From Shouchella shacheensis (GTDB lineage: Bacteria > Bacillota > Bacilli > Bacillales > Bacillaceae_D): a stretch of 44,297 nucleotides of DNA. How positions within the stretch are numbered: position 1 is the stretch's first letter; each line of letters starts with the position of its first letter. Below the pieces are notes generated by a model. That model was not told where the DNA came from and ran no database searches. It saw nothing but the letters and a program-made list of their open reading frames with translations. Below, piece after piece: positions 24,593 to 32,472 of the stretch. The stretch spans positions 1-44,297 of the forward strand of contig NZ_LLYY01000036.1 of the NCBI RefSeq assembly GCF_001484965.1, read 5' to 3'. The translations under genes were made by a program, and so were the position numbers.

Positions 24593-25645
24593 TTACTCTA
24601 TTGCTCGTGTTGTCGGCGTCCAGTTCAAGTACGGCATTCCCGCCGTACGTCTGATTTTCCCTTCCTCTGCCAGTTCCCCAAGAAACTGTTCATTTTCCTT
24701 TTCGCCGTTTAGAAGCATTGTAAATTTTTCAGCGATTTCCCGTTTTTCATTCGGAAGCTGAGAACGGTAGTAATCCTCGATGATCTCGAAATAAGGTAGC
24801 GGTAAAACAAGGCGAGCATAGGTAAGCTGCCAGGTAAAAGGCGTAATGTCCTGTGTCTCTTCGTAGCCAGCCAAAAAAGTGGTGATATTTTGCCATTTTT
24901 CGGAACGCCCTTCAAGAGTGCGCTGCTCGCGGAGCCACTCAGCGATATCTCTCGCCGGGTGATCGTAAATGAATGCGGTCGGTGGTTTGACAATATGCCC
25001 CCGTTCGTCTACATAAAGCCAGGTTGCCTCAGAAAAACGCCGATGACAGATGGTTGCCGCGTCCTGATCGGTCATGCGAACGTCCAGCTCTGTGTCGACC
25101 GCATACTGTATGGCATTCTCCGCCATTCCCATGAAGTATGGATACGTGAGCAAAAACGCTTCATCTACTTCCGTCTCTGGTCCCTGATTAAGTATGGCTC
25201 CATACCATTCTTCCAGCTGCTCTAAGCGCCTCTCCCACAAATCCGGCCAGCGACTCACCGCGGCCTTCTTCCACTTCATCTTCCCTTGCTGACCTGAGCT
25301 ATGCCAAGAGTGTAGCTGTCCGCCTAGATCCCGTGGTGACTCGATACGCGGTGTCCTTAAACCTCCTCTTTCCGGCTGCGGAAGCGCAAATACATACATC
25401 TCCTGACCATCAAGAAAAGCGGATCTCTGATTGTGTCGTGTTGGCACAAGTTCCAGTACGGAATCGTCGCCAGATTCGCGCATATAAGAGGAAAAGGCGA
25501 CCATTTCGTTTTCTTCTGTTGCACACTCTTCTTTCGGGATAAGTAAGTAGGACTGCCCACCGCTTTGAAATCCTTCATAGGGGCCTACAGCGAACCGTTC
25601 TTCACAGTACAAAAGATAGTGGTCATACACATTCCGTTCAAGCAC
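24593..25645 (-). CDS. yutH: Spore coat-associated protein YutH
   Basis: 350 residues, YutH of the CotS-like group with an aminoglycoside-phosphotransferase-like (kinase) fold. Typical segments are SRWPDLWERRLEQLEEWY (about 131-148) and YVDERGHIVKPPTAFIYDHPARDIAEWL, the latter resembling the catalytic-loop region but without a clear HxD motif, so a kinase activity is doubtful. It lies next to hom as in B. subtilis but is transcribed on its own. ATG follows GAGGAGAGGAC. Confidence 0.9.
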   Translation of the reverse strand: MLERNVYDHYLLYCEERFAVGPYEGFQSGGQSYLLIPKEECATEENEMVAFSSYMRESGDDSVLELVPTRHNQRSAFLDGQEMYVFALPQPERGGLRTPRIESPRDLGGQLHSWHSSGQQGKMKWKKAAVSRWPDLWERRLEQLEEWYGAILNQGPETEVDEAFLLTYPYFMGMAENAIQYAVDTELDVRMTDQDAATICHRRFSEATWLYVDERGHIVKPPTAFIYDHPARDIAEWLREQRTLEGRSEKWQNITTFLAGYEETQDITPFTWQLTYARLVLPLPYFEIIEDYYRSQLPNEKREIAEKFTMLLNGEKENEQFLGELAEEGKIRRTAGMPYLNWTPTTRAIE

Positions 25646-25724
25646 GTCCTCTCCTCCTTCTCGGGGACTTTGTTTTCTAGTCTATGACCCAGCCGCATAA
25701 AATGTGTATCCAGCTCGTAGACTA

Positions 25725-25808
25725 GAAAGAAAACGAACAAGAACCCTGAGCCAGAGCGAAATGTCTGATCGAATGGTTGTCCTAACACTCAGGAGGACGT
25801 TTTCTTTT
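25725..25808 (+). promoter_or_regulatory. Structured leader upstream of pgpA
   Basis: AAAGAAAACG (25726-25735) pairs perfectly with CGTTTTCTTT (25798-25807), extended by a G-U pair; nested inside, CCTGAG (25745-25750) pairs with CTCAGG (25788-25793). The outer arm ends one or two bases before the AAGGAG of pgpA. No T-tract follows, so it is not a simple terminator. No known riboswitch is recognised. Confidence 0.45.
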
Positions 25809-25823
25809 AAGGAGAGTGTTCAC

Positions 25824-26324
25824 ATGAACGAAGAGCAGCTGCAACGAGAGGTCGAGAAACGAGCACGTGAACGACTGGTCGAGCGAGGCGTGACGATGAA
25901 AGATCTAGCCGAGCTCGTCTTTTTCTTGCAGGAAAAGTACCACCCCGGCTTAACTATGGAGGTATGTGAACATAACGTTGACCGTGTCCTGTCCAAACGC
26001 GAAGTACAGAACGCAATTTTGACGGGAATTCAATTGGATGTTCTGACCGAGGAGAAAAAAATGGATGCTCCGCTTCTTGGTATCTTAGAGCGGGACGAGG
26101 GATTGTACGGGGTGGATGAAATTGTTGCACTTTCCATTGTCAATGTGTACGGGTCGATTGGCTTTACGAACTATGGGTATATCGACAAATTAAAACCAGG
26201 GATTCTGCAGAAACTAAACGACAAATCTCAAGGCTCTTGTCATACGTTTTTGGACGATATTGTTGGTGCCATCGCCGCTGCCGCTTCTAGCCGCCTCGCT
26301 CACAGCGAAGCAAAAACAGAATAG
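25824..26324 (+). CDS. pgpA: Phosphatidylglycerophosphatase A-like protein (YutG)
   Basis: 166 residues, PgpA/YutG family, which hydrolyses phosphatidylglycerophosphate to phosphatidylglycerol. The metal-site pattern is in LERDEGLYGVDEIVALSIVN (about 89-108). The bacillus form lacks the strongly hydrophobic C-terminus of E. coli PgpA. ATG 25824 follows AAGGAG by 9 bases; the longer frame from 25704 runs through a hairpin leader and is rejected. It ends 3 bases before the stop codon of convergent yutF, with no terminator between. Confidence 0.85.
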   Translation: MNEEQLQREVEKRARERLVERGVTMKDLAELVFFLQEKYHPGLTMEVCEHNVDRVLSKREVQNAILTGIQLDVLTEEKKMDAPLLGILERDEGLYGVDEIVALSIVNVYGSIGFTNYGYIDKLKPGILQKLNDKSQGSCHTFLDDIVGAIAAAASSRLAHSEAKTE

Positions 26325-26327
26325 CAG

Positions 26328-27092
26328 TTACAGAATCCAGTCGCCAAGCGAGCGAATCGAGAACGTGGGCTGCTCTGGCATGAGGGCAACCTCTTCTTTC
26401 GGTGAGATTCCGGTTTGTACATGAATCGTGTCAATGCCCGCTCGAATGCCTGCCAAAATGTCCGTGGCATAATTGTCGCCAACCATCACCACTTCCTTTT
26501 TGGAAAGATGGAGCACTTCCAGTGCCCCGTCCATAATATGCGCTTGTGGCTTGCCAACCACTGTAGGCTCTGTTTGCGTTGCAAAGGCGACCGCCGCCGC
26601 GAGCGCCCCGTTGCCCGCCACACGCCCCGCCTCCGTAGTAAGCATGGTGTCTTGATTCGTCGCATAAAAGCGAGCGCCCTGATGCACAAAACGAACAGCA
26701 CGGCTTAGCTTCTCATAAGTAAAGTCGCGGTCAAGCCCCATCACAACCACATCTGGTTGATCCTCTACAAGCTTCATGCCTGCTCCCTGCAAAGCATGCA
26801 GGAGCCCTTCTTCACCAACGGCAAAGACGCGTGCACTCGAATGGGTCCGAGCAAGCAATGCGGCTGTCGCCATGCTTGAGGTGTACACATGATTCGCTTG
26901 AGCCCAGACGCCCATTTCCCTCAGCTTGACAGCAACGTCTTCTGGACGTCTCGTCGAGTTATTGGTGACAAATAAGTAGGGAATCTCCATTCTTGCAAGA
27001 TCTTGAATGAACGAGATGGCACTCTCAATTGCTTTATTCCCATGATAGACCGTTCCATCCAGATCAAACATATAGCCTTTATAGGTTGACAT
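26328..27092 (-). CDS. yutF: HAD-IIA family sugar phosphatase (NagD-like, YutF)
   Basis: 254 residues. HAD motifs: DLDGTVYHG (motif I, N-terminus), VTNNSTRR (motif II, about 42), GKPQ (motif III lysine, about 178) and VGDNYATDI (motif IV, about 203). Cytosolic phosphatase of the NagD/p-nitrophenyl-phosphatase group; physiological substrate unknown. ATG 27092 follows GGGGGAG by 5 bases and gives the B. subtilis length (256); the upstream extension would cross a terminator hairpin. Confidence 0.94.
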   Translation of the reverse strand: MSTYKGYMFDLDGTVYHGNKAIESAISFIQDLARMEIPYLFVTNNSTRRPEDVAVKLREMGVWAQANHVYTSSMATAALLARTHSSARVFAVGEEGLLHALQGAGMKLVEDQPDVVVMGLDRDFTYEKLSRAVRFVHQGARFYATNQDTMLTTEAGRVAGNGALAAAVAFATQTEPTVVGKPQAHIMDGALEVLHLSKKEVVMVGDNYATDILAGIRAGIDTIHVQTGISPKEEVALMPEQPTFSIRSLGDWIL

Positions 27093-27112
27093 TCTGTCTC
27101 CCCCTGTTCTTG

Positions 27113-27158
27113 GGAAAAATGAACGCCCTTGAGTGATAGCAGGATCAAGGGCGTTTTT
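27113..27158 (-). terminator. Terminator of the SufR-like gene
   Basis: AACGCCCTTGA and TCAAGGGCGTT pair perfectly around a 12-base loop; minus strand continues CATTTTTCCC, plus strand TTTTC. Confidence 0.75.
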
Positions 27159-27174
27159 CATGCAGGAGCCTTTC

Positions 27175-27819
27175 TTATGCGCGTTTCACAATGTACTCGC
27201 AGCGCGTATCGCCATTGTCTTCTGCAATGCACGAAATTCTCTTGACATGCTCCGTATCTAAAAGCTCCTCAAAGAGCTTGCGTTCACACACACAGGCGAT
27301 CGGGAACTCTTTGGCAATAACGGCAATGGGACAGTTGCGCTCCACAAAGGTAATGGTACCCTCGGCCTGCTCCCATTCCACCATGTACCCATTCTCATCT
27401 TGAATTGCCGCAAGGGCGGCCACGCGTTCTTCAAACGAGCCTTTCATCAACCCTTTGTACTGCTCGTACAGCTTTTCTTTTCTGCGCTCAAAAAGCTGGT
27501 TTACAACGTCTGTTCCACTCATTTCTTCAAGGTCTTGCAGCAACCCAAGAGAGAGGTCTCCGTACTTCCTTGGAAACTGCTCTTCTCCCTTAAACGTCAG
27601 GCTATATTTTTGCTTGGGACGCCCTATCGCCTGACGTATGGTCACCCCGGCTATGAGTCCTTCTTGTTCAAGTCCCCCCAGATGACGCCTTACAGCCATT
27701 TCGGTAACGTTCAGGCCTACTGCTAACTCCGCAACGGTTTGTTCACGGTTCCGCTTCAACATGTTTAAAATGACGCCCCGCGTAGAAACGAGCGTTGTGT
27801 CAGCCACCCTAATCACCAT
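27175..27819 (-). CDS. SufR-like winged-helix regulator with C-terminal cysteines
   Basis: 214 residues. N-terminal winged helix (VAELAVGLNVTEMAVRRHLGGL, about residues 22-43, the DeoR/ArsR-like recognition region), a central coiled part, then four conserved-type cysteine positions in NCPIAVIA, PIACVCERKL, RISCIAED and GDTRCEY. This spacing is that of SufR-type Fe-S-sensing regulators (COG2345). ATG 27819 follows GGAGGG by 5 bases; an upstream extension overlaps yutE. It lies between yutE and yutF. No suf genes adjoin, but lipA, yutI and yutM are in the window. Role as an Fe-S sensor is inference. Confidence 0.8.
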   Translation of the reverse strand: MVIRVADTTLVSTRGVILNMLKRNREQTVAELAVGLNVTEMAVRRHLGGLEQEGLIAGVTIRQAIGRPKQKYSLTFKGEEQFPRKYGDLSLGLLQDLEEMSGTDVVNQLFERRKEKLYEQYKGLMKGSFEERVAALAAIQDENGYMVEWEQAEGTITFVERNCPIAVIAKEFPIACVCERKLFEELLDTEHVKRISCIAEDNGDTRCEYIVKRA

Positions 27820-27856
27820 CCTTGCCCTCCATTTTAAAGGATAGCCAAAGGAGCGT

Positions 27857-28309
27857 CTAGACTTCTTCTTCCGAAGGCAAAAAAGCGGAGACAGGGCCAA
27901 GCTCATTGCGCAGATAAGCACGAATAGCCTCTGGAAAGTCTTGTATTCCTGACGCACTCTCCTTTAGCACAGCGACAACTTCACTTGGCTTTAGATCGAC
28001 AAACTCATACGTGAGCTTTTTGCGAAAGCGAATCAGCGTTTTTAACTCCTCGGCCTGATTTTTTTCTATCACCGACTCATCATGCAAAATGTCAACAATA
28101 TCCTCATAGCCGCCAGGGTCTCGCATAATAAAGCCATCAATCATTTGATTGCCAACATCGATGACGGACTCAATCATCACCATCGCCAGTCGTTCAGACG
28201 CAAGGGCATTCTTCATCGTTTGATCGTCGTCCATAGTGCCCATAAGTGGTGTCAGCTTTTCCATATACAAAAGCGTCGCTTCCATCTTTTTGCGATCTAC
28301 AAAGTACAT
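27857..28309 (-). CDS. yutE: DUF86/HepT-like protein (YutE)
   Basis: 150 residues, all helical, DUF86 (HepT-like, HEPN superfamily). The motif region IRFRKKLTYEFVDL (about 103-116) corresponds to the R-x(4-6)-H RNase motif of HEPN toxins, but the histidine is not present. No nucleotidyltransferase (MNT) antitoxin gene adjoins. A toxin role is therefore unlikely; it is the conserved bacillus YutE. ATG 28309 follows GGGAG by 7 bases. Confidence 0.88.
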   Translation of the reverse strand: MYFVDRKKMEATLLYMEKLTPLMGTMDDDQTMKNALASERLAMVMIESVIDVGNQMIDGFIMRDPGGYEDIVDILHDESVIEKNQAEELKTLIRFRKKLTYEFVDLKPSEVVAVLKESASGIQDFPEAIRAYLRNELGPVSAFLPSEEEV

Positions 28310-28413
28310 CCACATTCTCCCTCTTTATTAAAATTCAGGCATGCTGGTTGGAAATGTTTAAAACGCATTTCTACTCTGCCCTTGAGAAACCTAAATACAG
28401 GAGGTGTTCGCTA

Positions 28414-28662
28414 ATGGAGAAGAAATCCAAAGACGATACGTACCATGATTTTTCGAATGTTGAAGTCATGCATGATTACGTCAGCGCTCAACATACGCCC
28501 GAAGGTCCTTACGGGTCTCCGATTAAAAAAGACACTCCTGTTAAGAGCAAACAAACGCCCTGGGAGCCTGGTCAGCGTAGCTACAGTGCCTTCAACTACG
28601 AAGACAAAGCGTTTCACGAAGGACGCCCGAGAAAGTTTCCAAACCATCACCCGCCCAAATAA
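28414..28662 (+). CDS. Small hydrophilic protein, unknown
   Basis: 82 residues, very hydrophilic and proline/histidine-rich, ending RKFPNHHPPK. I do not recognise it; it may be related to DUF3905, but this is a weak guess. No signal peptide, membrane segment or cysteine. Expression signals are strong: AGGAGG 9 bases before the ATG and a terminator 12 bases after the stop, so it is a real gene. It is divergent from yutE and convergent with yutD. Confidence 0.8.
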   Translation: MEKKSKDDTYHDFSNVEVMHDYVSAQHTPEGPYGSPIKKDTPVKSKQTPWEPGQRSYSAFNYEDKAFHEGRPRKFPNHHPPK

Positions 28663-28674
28663 GGGCATCTCACC

Positions 28675-28710
28675 AGAAGTGGAGCCCTCTCGCTCCGCTT
28701 CTTATTTTTT
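28675..28710 (+). terminator. Terminator of the 28414 gene
   Basis: AGAAGTGGAGC, 6-base loop, GCTCCGCTTCT (one wobble), then TATTTTTT. It overlaps the last codons of yutD on the other strand. Confidence 0.85.
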
Positions 28711-28992
28711 CCCGTCCTGCTTCTTCATTCGTTTCACAACAAAATAAGCGCAACCAAAATTGCAGTACTCGTATAAGTAATCGGGCAATGTGCTGATTTT
28801 TTTATCAAAGGTCGACTTTTTATTTTTGTCATCGAAGAACCCGCGCAGCCGCAGTTGATTATACCCCCAATCGCCAACGATATAGTCGTATTTATTCAAT
28901 ATATCACTATATCGTTCTTTGAAAGCTTCCTCATCCCAGCCATTTCGCTCGTTCTGAAGGACCTCGAATTCAGCGCCATAAATCGTTACCAT
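28702..28992 (-). CDS. yutD: YutD family protein (DUF1027)
   Basis: 96 residues, DUF1027. Typical core: RYSDILNKYDYIVGDWGYNQLRLRGFFDD and LPDYLYEYCNFGCAYFV, quoted here in parts: KYDYIVGDWGYNQLRLRG and YEYCNFGCAYFV. Function unknown, widely conserved in Firmicutes. ATG follows GGGGTG by 5 bases. The C-terminal end overlaps the terminator of the convergent 28414 gene. Confidence 0.92.
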   Translation of the reverse strand: MVTIYGAEFEVLQNERNGWDEEAFKERYSDILNKYDYIVGDWGYNQLRLRGFFDDKNKKSTFDKKISTLPDYLYEYCNFGCAYFVVKRMKKQDGKK

Positions 28993-29125
28993 GTTTTCAC
29001 CCCAGATTCAGCGTGCTTTTCCCCAGTTTATCATAGATTACGCCTGTTTTCCTTCTCCCATTTATTACACGGGTAAGCCTCAATTATTTCGGTCACCCTA
29101 CATCGTAAAAGGAGGTTACACATAC

Positions 29126-29752
29126 ATGAAAGTTGTTCAAAAACCACTGTTCGTCGTTTTAAGCGTTCTCCTCCTCTTAGCAGGATGTGGACAAGACGGG
29201 AACACAAGCAGTCAGTCCATCACTCAAACCAATCACCCTAGACAAACAGCAAGAGGTACTGCCTACGACACCGACCATATGAACGACAGTTTCGGCTTCG
29301 CTCGCTATGATCGTTCAGAAGTCGAAGAGGATAACGAACACGGACTTGCCATGGCGTTTGACCGCGATATGTTGGCTGATGGCATTTCACGTCTTGTCCT
29401 TACGAACGAAGAAATTGAACAAGCCGCTACATTAATTACGGACAAATACGCACTCGTCGTTTACAGCGCCGACCACGAGGAAAAATCAGAGGAACTTGCT
29501 GCCGACCAAGTAAAGCGAACGGCATTATCGGCCTTGCCCAGCTATTACCAAGTGTATGTTGCCGATGATCATGAAATGGTCGATGATATTGAACGCTACC
29601 AAACCCTCTCCTCTAATAACAACGACTACGCCAACATGATTGAAGAAACGATTGAGGAGATGAAACAGCACCCTCAAGGCAACGTCGAGGAAGACAAAGA
29701 CCGCGATATGAACATCATGAGGAAAAAACATCAAGAATTGGAGAACAATTAA
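29126..29752 (+). CDS. yutC: YhcN/YlaJ family sporulation lipoprotein (YutC)
   Basis: 208 residues. Signal peptide of type II with lipobox LLLAGC (cysteine at about residue 21), so anchored to the outer face of the membrane. The mature part is acidic, with the family's TDKYALVVYSADHEE and VKRTALSALPSYYQVYVADD (about 100-147). The family is known from the spore inner membrane. ATG 29126 follows AAAGGAGG by about 9 bases; the longer frame from 28991 has no ribosome site. Convergent with lipA, with a repeat array between. Confidence 0.88.
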   Translation: MKVVQKPLFVVLSVLLLLAGCGQDGNTSSQSITQTNHPRQTARGTAYDTDHMNDSFGFARYDRSEVEEDNEHGLAMAFDRDMLADGISRLVLTNEEIEQAATLITDKYALVVYSADHEEKSEELAADQVKRTALSALPSYYQVYVADDHEMVDDIERYQTLSSNNNDYANMIEETIEEMKQHPQGNVEEDKDRDMNIMRKKHQELENN

Positions 29753-29756
29753 AAAA

Positions 29757-29793
29757 CAGAGAAGCGATTGCTGTCGCTTCTCTGCTTTATTTT
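29757..29793 (+). terminator. Terminator of yutC
   Basis: CAGAGAAGCGA, loop TTGCTG, TCGCTTCTCTG, then CTTTATTTT. The T-tract runs directly into the reversed repeat array. Confidence 0.85.
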
Positions 29794-30059
29794 GCCCGCC
29801 TTCGCTTTTCTTTGTCCAGCTGCGGCGCCCACTCGCTCGAGGTTTCTTCACACCGCCAGATCAAGCCAAAACCAGGCTTGATCCTGCCGTCGCTCCAGAA
29901 CTTGTCGCTCGTGTGCAGGGCGCCTTCGCTTTTCTTGATCCAGCTGCGGCGGGTAGGGAGCTTCGAGATTTTTCGCCCTGAAAACGAAATCCAATACCGG
30001 GATTTCTTTTGTCAGGCCTCCAAAATTCTCGCTCCTGCCCAACCCGCCTTCGCTTTTCG
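29794..30059 (-). repeat. Modular hairpin repeat array in reverse orientation: B + A + truncated third
   Basis: Read on the minus strand: unit B 30058-29937 (GCGAAGGCGGGTTGGG.. to CCCGCCGCAGCTGGATC), unit A 29936-29815 (centre GATCAAGCC-TGGTTTT-GGCTTGATC) and the first 20 bases of a third unit. It starts 2 bases after the lipA stop codon and ends at the yutC terminator T-tract, filling the whole convergent gap. Confidence 0.87.
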
Positions 30060-30061
30060 TA

Positions 30062-30991
30062 TCACACGTGTTCGCTTTGGACTTTTTTGGCTTCTTCATT
30101 TACTTGTGCTTGATTGACTTGCTCGTCGGCGTGATAGGAGGAACGTACAAGTGGTCCAGCCTCACAGTGACTGAAGCCTTTGCTTAATGCGATTTCCTTT
30201 AGTTCAGCGAATTCGTCAGGGTGGTAGTATTTAACAACTTTTAGGTGTTTTTTCGTCGGCTGTAAATATTGGCCGATGGTCATAATATCGACATCGTTCG
30301 CCCGAAGATCATCCATGGTTTCGATGATTTCTTCTTTTGTCTCTCCAAGCCCGATCATAAGACTAGATTTCGTTGGAATGTCTGCGTGCATTTCTTTGGC
30401 ACGACGCAAAAATTCAAGCGTGCGGTCATATTTTGCCCGAGCACGTACTTTCGGTGTTAGACGGCGTACGGTCTCGATATTGTGATTCATAATGTTCGGA
30501 CGCGCGTCCATCAATATTTGTAGACTGGTTTCATTTCCAGACATGTCGGACGGCAGCACTTCAATCGTGCAAAACGGGTTTCTTCGTCTAACCGCGCGCA
30601 CGGTTTCTGCAAAGACACTGGCGCCGTCGTCTTTCAGATCGTCACGTGCTACAGCTGTGATCACGACATGCTTTAAGCCCATTTGCTCAACAGAATCGGC
30701 TACACGTTCTGGTTCTTCGAGGTCGAGTTCCGTTGGCAATCCGGTTTTAACAGCACAGAAACGACAGCCCCGGGTGCAGATGTCTCCCAAAATCATAAAT
30801 GTAGCCGTTTTTCGTACAGCCCAACACTCGTGTATATTTGGACAGCGCGCTTCTTCACACACGGTATGTAGTTTCTTTTCGCGCATCATTTTCTTTAAAC
30901 CTGTATACGATTCATTCGTGTTTAGCTTAATTTTCAACCATTCTGGCTTGCGTTGGTGTTCTTCTTTCGTTTCTTTGCTATTGCTTGCCAT
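30062..30991 (-). CDS. lipA: Lipoyl synthase
   Basis: 309-residue radical SAM enzyme that inserts two sulphurs into octanoyl groups to form lipoate. Both clusters are marked: auxiliary cluster [12 protein letters not shown] (C-x4-C-x5-C, about 46-57) and radical SAM cluster CTRGCRFC (about 72-79). The C-terminal serine ligand region RSSYHADE is present. ATG 30991 (MASNSKE) follows GGAAAGG; longer starts are TTG codons without support. In B. subtilis lipA (yutB) lies between yutC and yunA (lytH), as here. Confidence 0.96.
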   Translation of the reverse strand: MASNSKETKEEHQRKPEWLKIKLNTNESYTGLKKMMREKKLHTVCEEARCPNIHECWAVRKTATFMILGDICTRGCRFCAVKTGLPTELDLEEPERVADSVEQMGLKHVVITAVARDDLKDDGASVFAETVRAVRRRNPFCTIEVLPSDMSGNETSLQILMDARPNIMNHNIETVRRLTPKVRARAKYDRTLEFLRRAKEMHADIPTKSSLMIGLGETKEEIIETMDDLRANDVDIMTIGQYLQPTKKHLKVVKYYHPDEFAELKEIALSKGFSHCEAGPLVRSSYHADEQVNQAQVNEEAKKVQSEHV

Positions 30992-31278
30992 TCGCCTTTC
31001 CCATCCTTTCCACAAAAAAGTATCGCTCTACTTCCTATAAATCGTACCACGAATAATAGCTATTGACCAAGCCCATGCTCAAGTTTTTCTTCTTAGAGAG
31101 GTACGAGCTCATATTTCTCATAAGACTCAGGGCGCAGGGGCACTGACCAGAGAGGCCTATGACTCCGCTCTCCCTATTTGCATCCTTTTTCATAAACTTG
31201 CCAACGATTTTCAGTTGTATTTCCACTATCTGAAGTCAACACTAACAGCACAATCAATAAGAAAGGAAGGGGTATTCC

Positions 31279-32274
31279 GTGTTAAAACGCTTTTGCTTGG
31301 CCTTCCTCGCCTTCCTTCTGCTTTTCCTATCTCTTATCCCCGAAGCCCGCGCTTCTTCGGAGCAGGACCAGGAGCAACTCGACAGTGAACGCATGGCGCT
31401 GTATCAAAAAATGGAAACCATTACGAGCGTCCCCTGGTATTTTCTAGCGGCCGTTGATACGTATGAGCGTGGACTGCGGAAGGCACTACGCGACCGCCCG
31501 GAGGCAGAGGGGCTCATATCGATTTATTACGAGCCTGAGCATTGGGTCGGGGCCATCAATCCAAACCCAAATGACGAAGATCCCATTTCGATAAGTCTCT
31601 TTGACGGCATTGGGCTAGACGGGAATGGGGACGGCACTGCAAGCCTTGAGGATGATGAGGACGTTCTCTACACATTCGCCCGTTTCTTAGAATCGTACGG
31701 CTATTCAAAGGAAGATTTTCGCATTGCGCTTTGGCACTTTTACGAGCGAGAGCAATCCGTTAACATTATCTCCGGACATGCTGAGGTCTTTAAAAAATAT
31801 AAGCATCTTAACTTGCATGAGCATTCGTTTGTCATGCCTTTGCACCATAATTACAGCTACAGAAGCACATGGGGCGATCGTCGTGGCTGGGGCGGGCGCC
31901 GAATCCATGAAGGTACAGACATTTTTGCCAATTACAACGTTCCCATTCAATCTTCTTCTTACGGGATTGTGGAGACAATGGGCTGGAACCCCTATGGTGG
32001 CTGGCGCGTCGGCATTCGCGATTTAGACAATGTTTATCACTATTACGCCCATTTGAGTGGCTTTGAAGATGGACTCGAAGAAGGCTCCATTGTCGAAGCC
32101 GGACAAGTCATTGGCTATTGCGGAAGCTCCGGCTATGGGAAACCTGGCACACAAGGGAAATTCCCACCTCACCTCCACTACGGCATGTATCGTGATAACG
32201 GGGTGACCGAATGGTCGTTTGACCCGTATTCATCACTAAAACAGTGGGAGCGCGCAGCAAAAGCGGAAAAATAA
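31279..32274 (+). CDS. lytH: L-Ala-D-Glu endopeptidase LytH, M23 family
   Basis: 331 residues with an N-terminal signal segment (about 1-25, ending EARAS). The C-terminal M23 zinc peptidase domain has HEGTD (H-x3-D, about 210) and HLHYG (about 294) zinc ligands. LytH trims peptide side chains in spore cortex peptidoglycan late in sporulation. GTG start with AAGGAAGGGG upstream. About 50 bases upstream TGTATT..CAACACTA faintly resembles a sigma-G promoter. The rest of 30992-31278 shows no gene. Confidence 0.94.
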   Translation: MLKRFCLAFLAFLLLFLSLIPEARASSEQDQEQLDSERMALYQKMETITSVPWYFLAAVDTYERGLRKALRDRPEAEGLISIYYEPEHWVGAINPNPNDEDPISISLFDGIGLDGNGDGTASLEDDEDVLYTFARFLESYGYSKEDFRIALWHFYEREQSVNIISGHAEVFKKYKHLNLHEHSFVMPLHHNYSYRSTWGDRRGWGGRRIHEGTDIFANYNVPIQSSSYGIVETMGWNPYGGWRVGIRDLDNVYHYYAHLSGFEDGLEEGSIVEAGQVIGYCGSSGYGKPGTQGKFPPHLHYGMYRDNGVTEWSFDPYSSLKQWERAAKAEK

Positions 32275-32310
32275 CCAGGAAAAACGAGACGGCGAGCAGC
32301 CCTCGAATTC

Positions 32311-32355
32311 AGAAAGAACCGACGAACATCATGTTCATCGGTTCTTTCTCGTTTT
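32311..32355 (+). terminator. Terminator of lytH
   Basis: AGAAAGAACCGACGAACAT and ATGTTCATCGGTTCTTTCT pair with one mismatch, then CGTTTT. Confidence 0.9.
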
Positions 32356-32470
32356 ACTGTTGTTGTTTTTTTTGTTTTCCGACTTTGTGTGCATAGAGCA
32401 TGCTTGCAACCAGACCCCCCCATAGAATGCCAACCCCAACAATCATCATCACTATCGCACTTGCGCTCAT
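32354..32470 (-). CDS. metS: MetS-like small subunit of an NSS amino acid transporter
   Basis: 38-residue protein: a short N-terminus, one membrane helix (about 5-26, IVMMIVGVGILWGGLVASML) and a basic glutamine/lysine-rich tail. It matches the tiny MetS partner of MetP-type (NSS family) methionine/alanine importers in size, topology and position. ATG 32470 lies 2 bases after the transporter stop, and its ribosome site (GAGGAGG) is inside the end of that gene, so the two are translationally coupled. It ends beside the lytH terminator. Confidence 0.82.
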   Translation of the reverse strand: MSASAIVMMIVGVGILWGGLVASMLYAHKVGKQKKQQQ

Positions 32471-32472
32471 TT

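Noticed and set aside
27857-28309. HepT toxin of a HepT/MNT toxin-antitoxin pair
   Set aside because: No nucleotidyltransferase partner adjoins and the motif histidine is absent; synteny identifies it as YutE.
5200-30059. Tandem hairpin repeats considered as CRISPR arrays
   Set aside because: Units are about 120 bp, occur at most two to three times in a row and have no regular unique spacers; no cas genes are present.
31035-31226. 63-codon minus-strand frame between lipA and lytH
   Set aside because: No ribosome site, no recognisable features and composition unlike the neighbouring genes.
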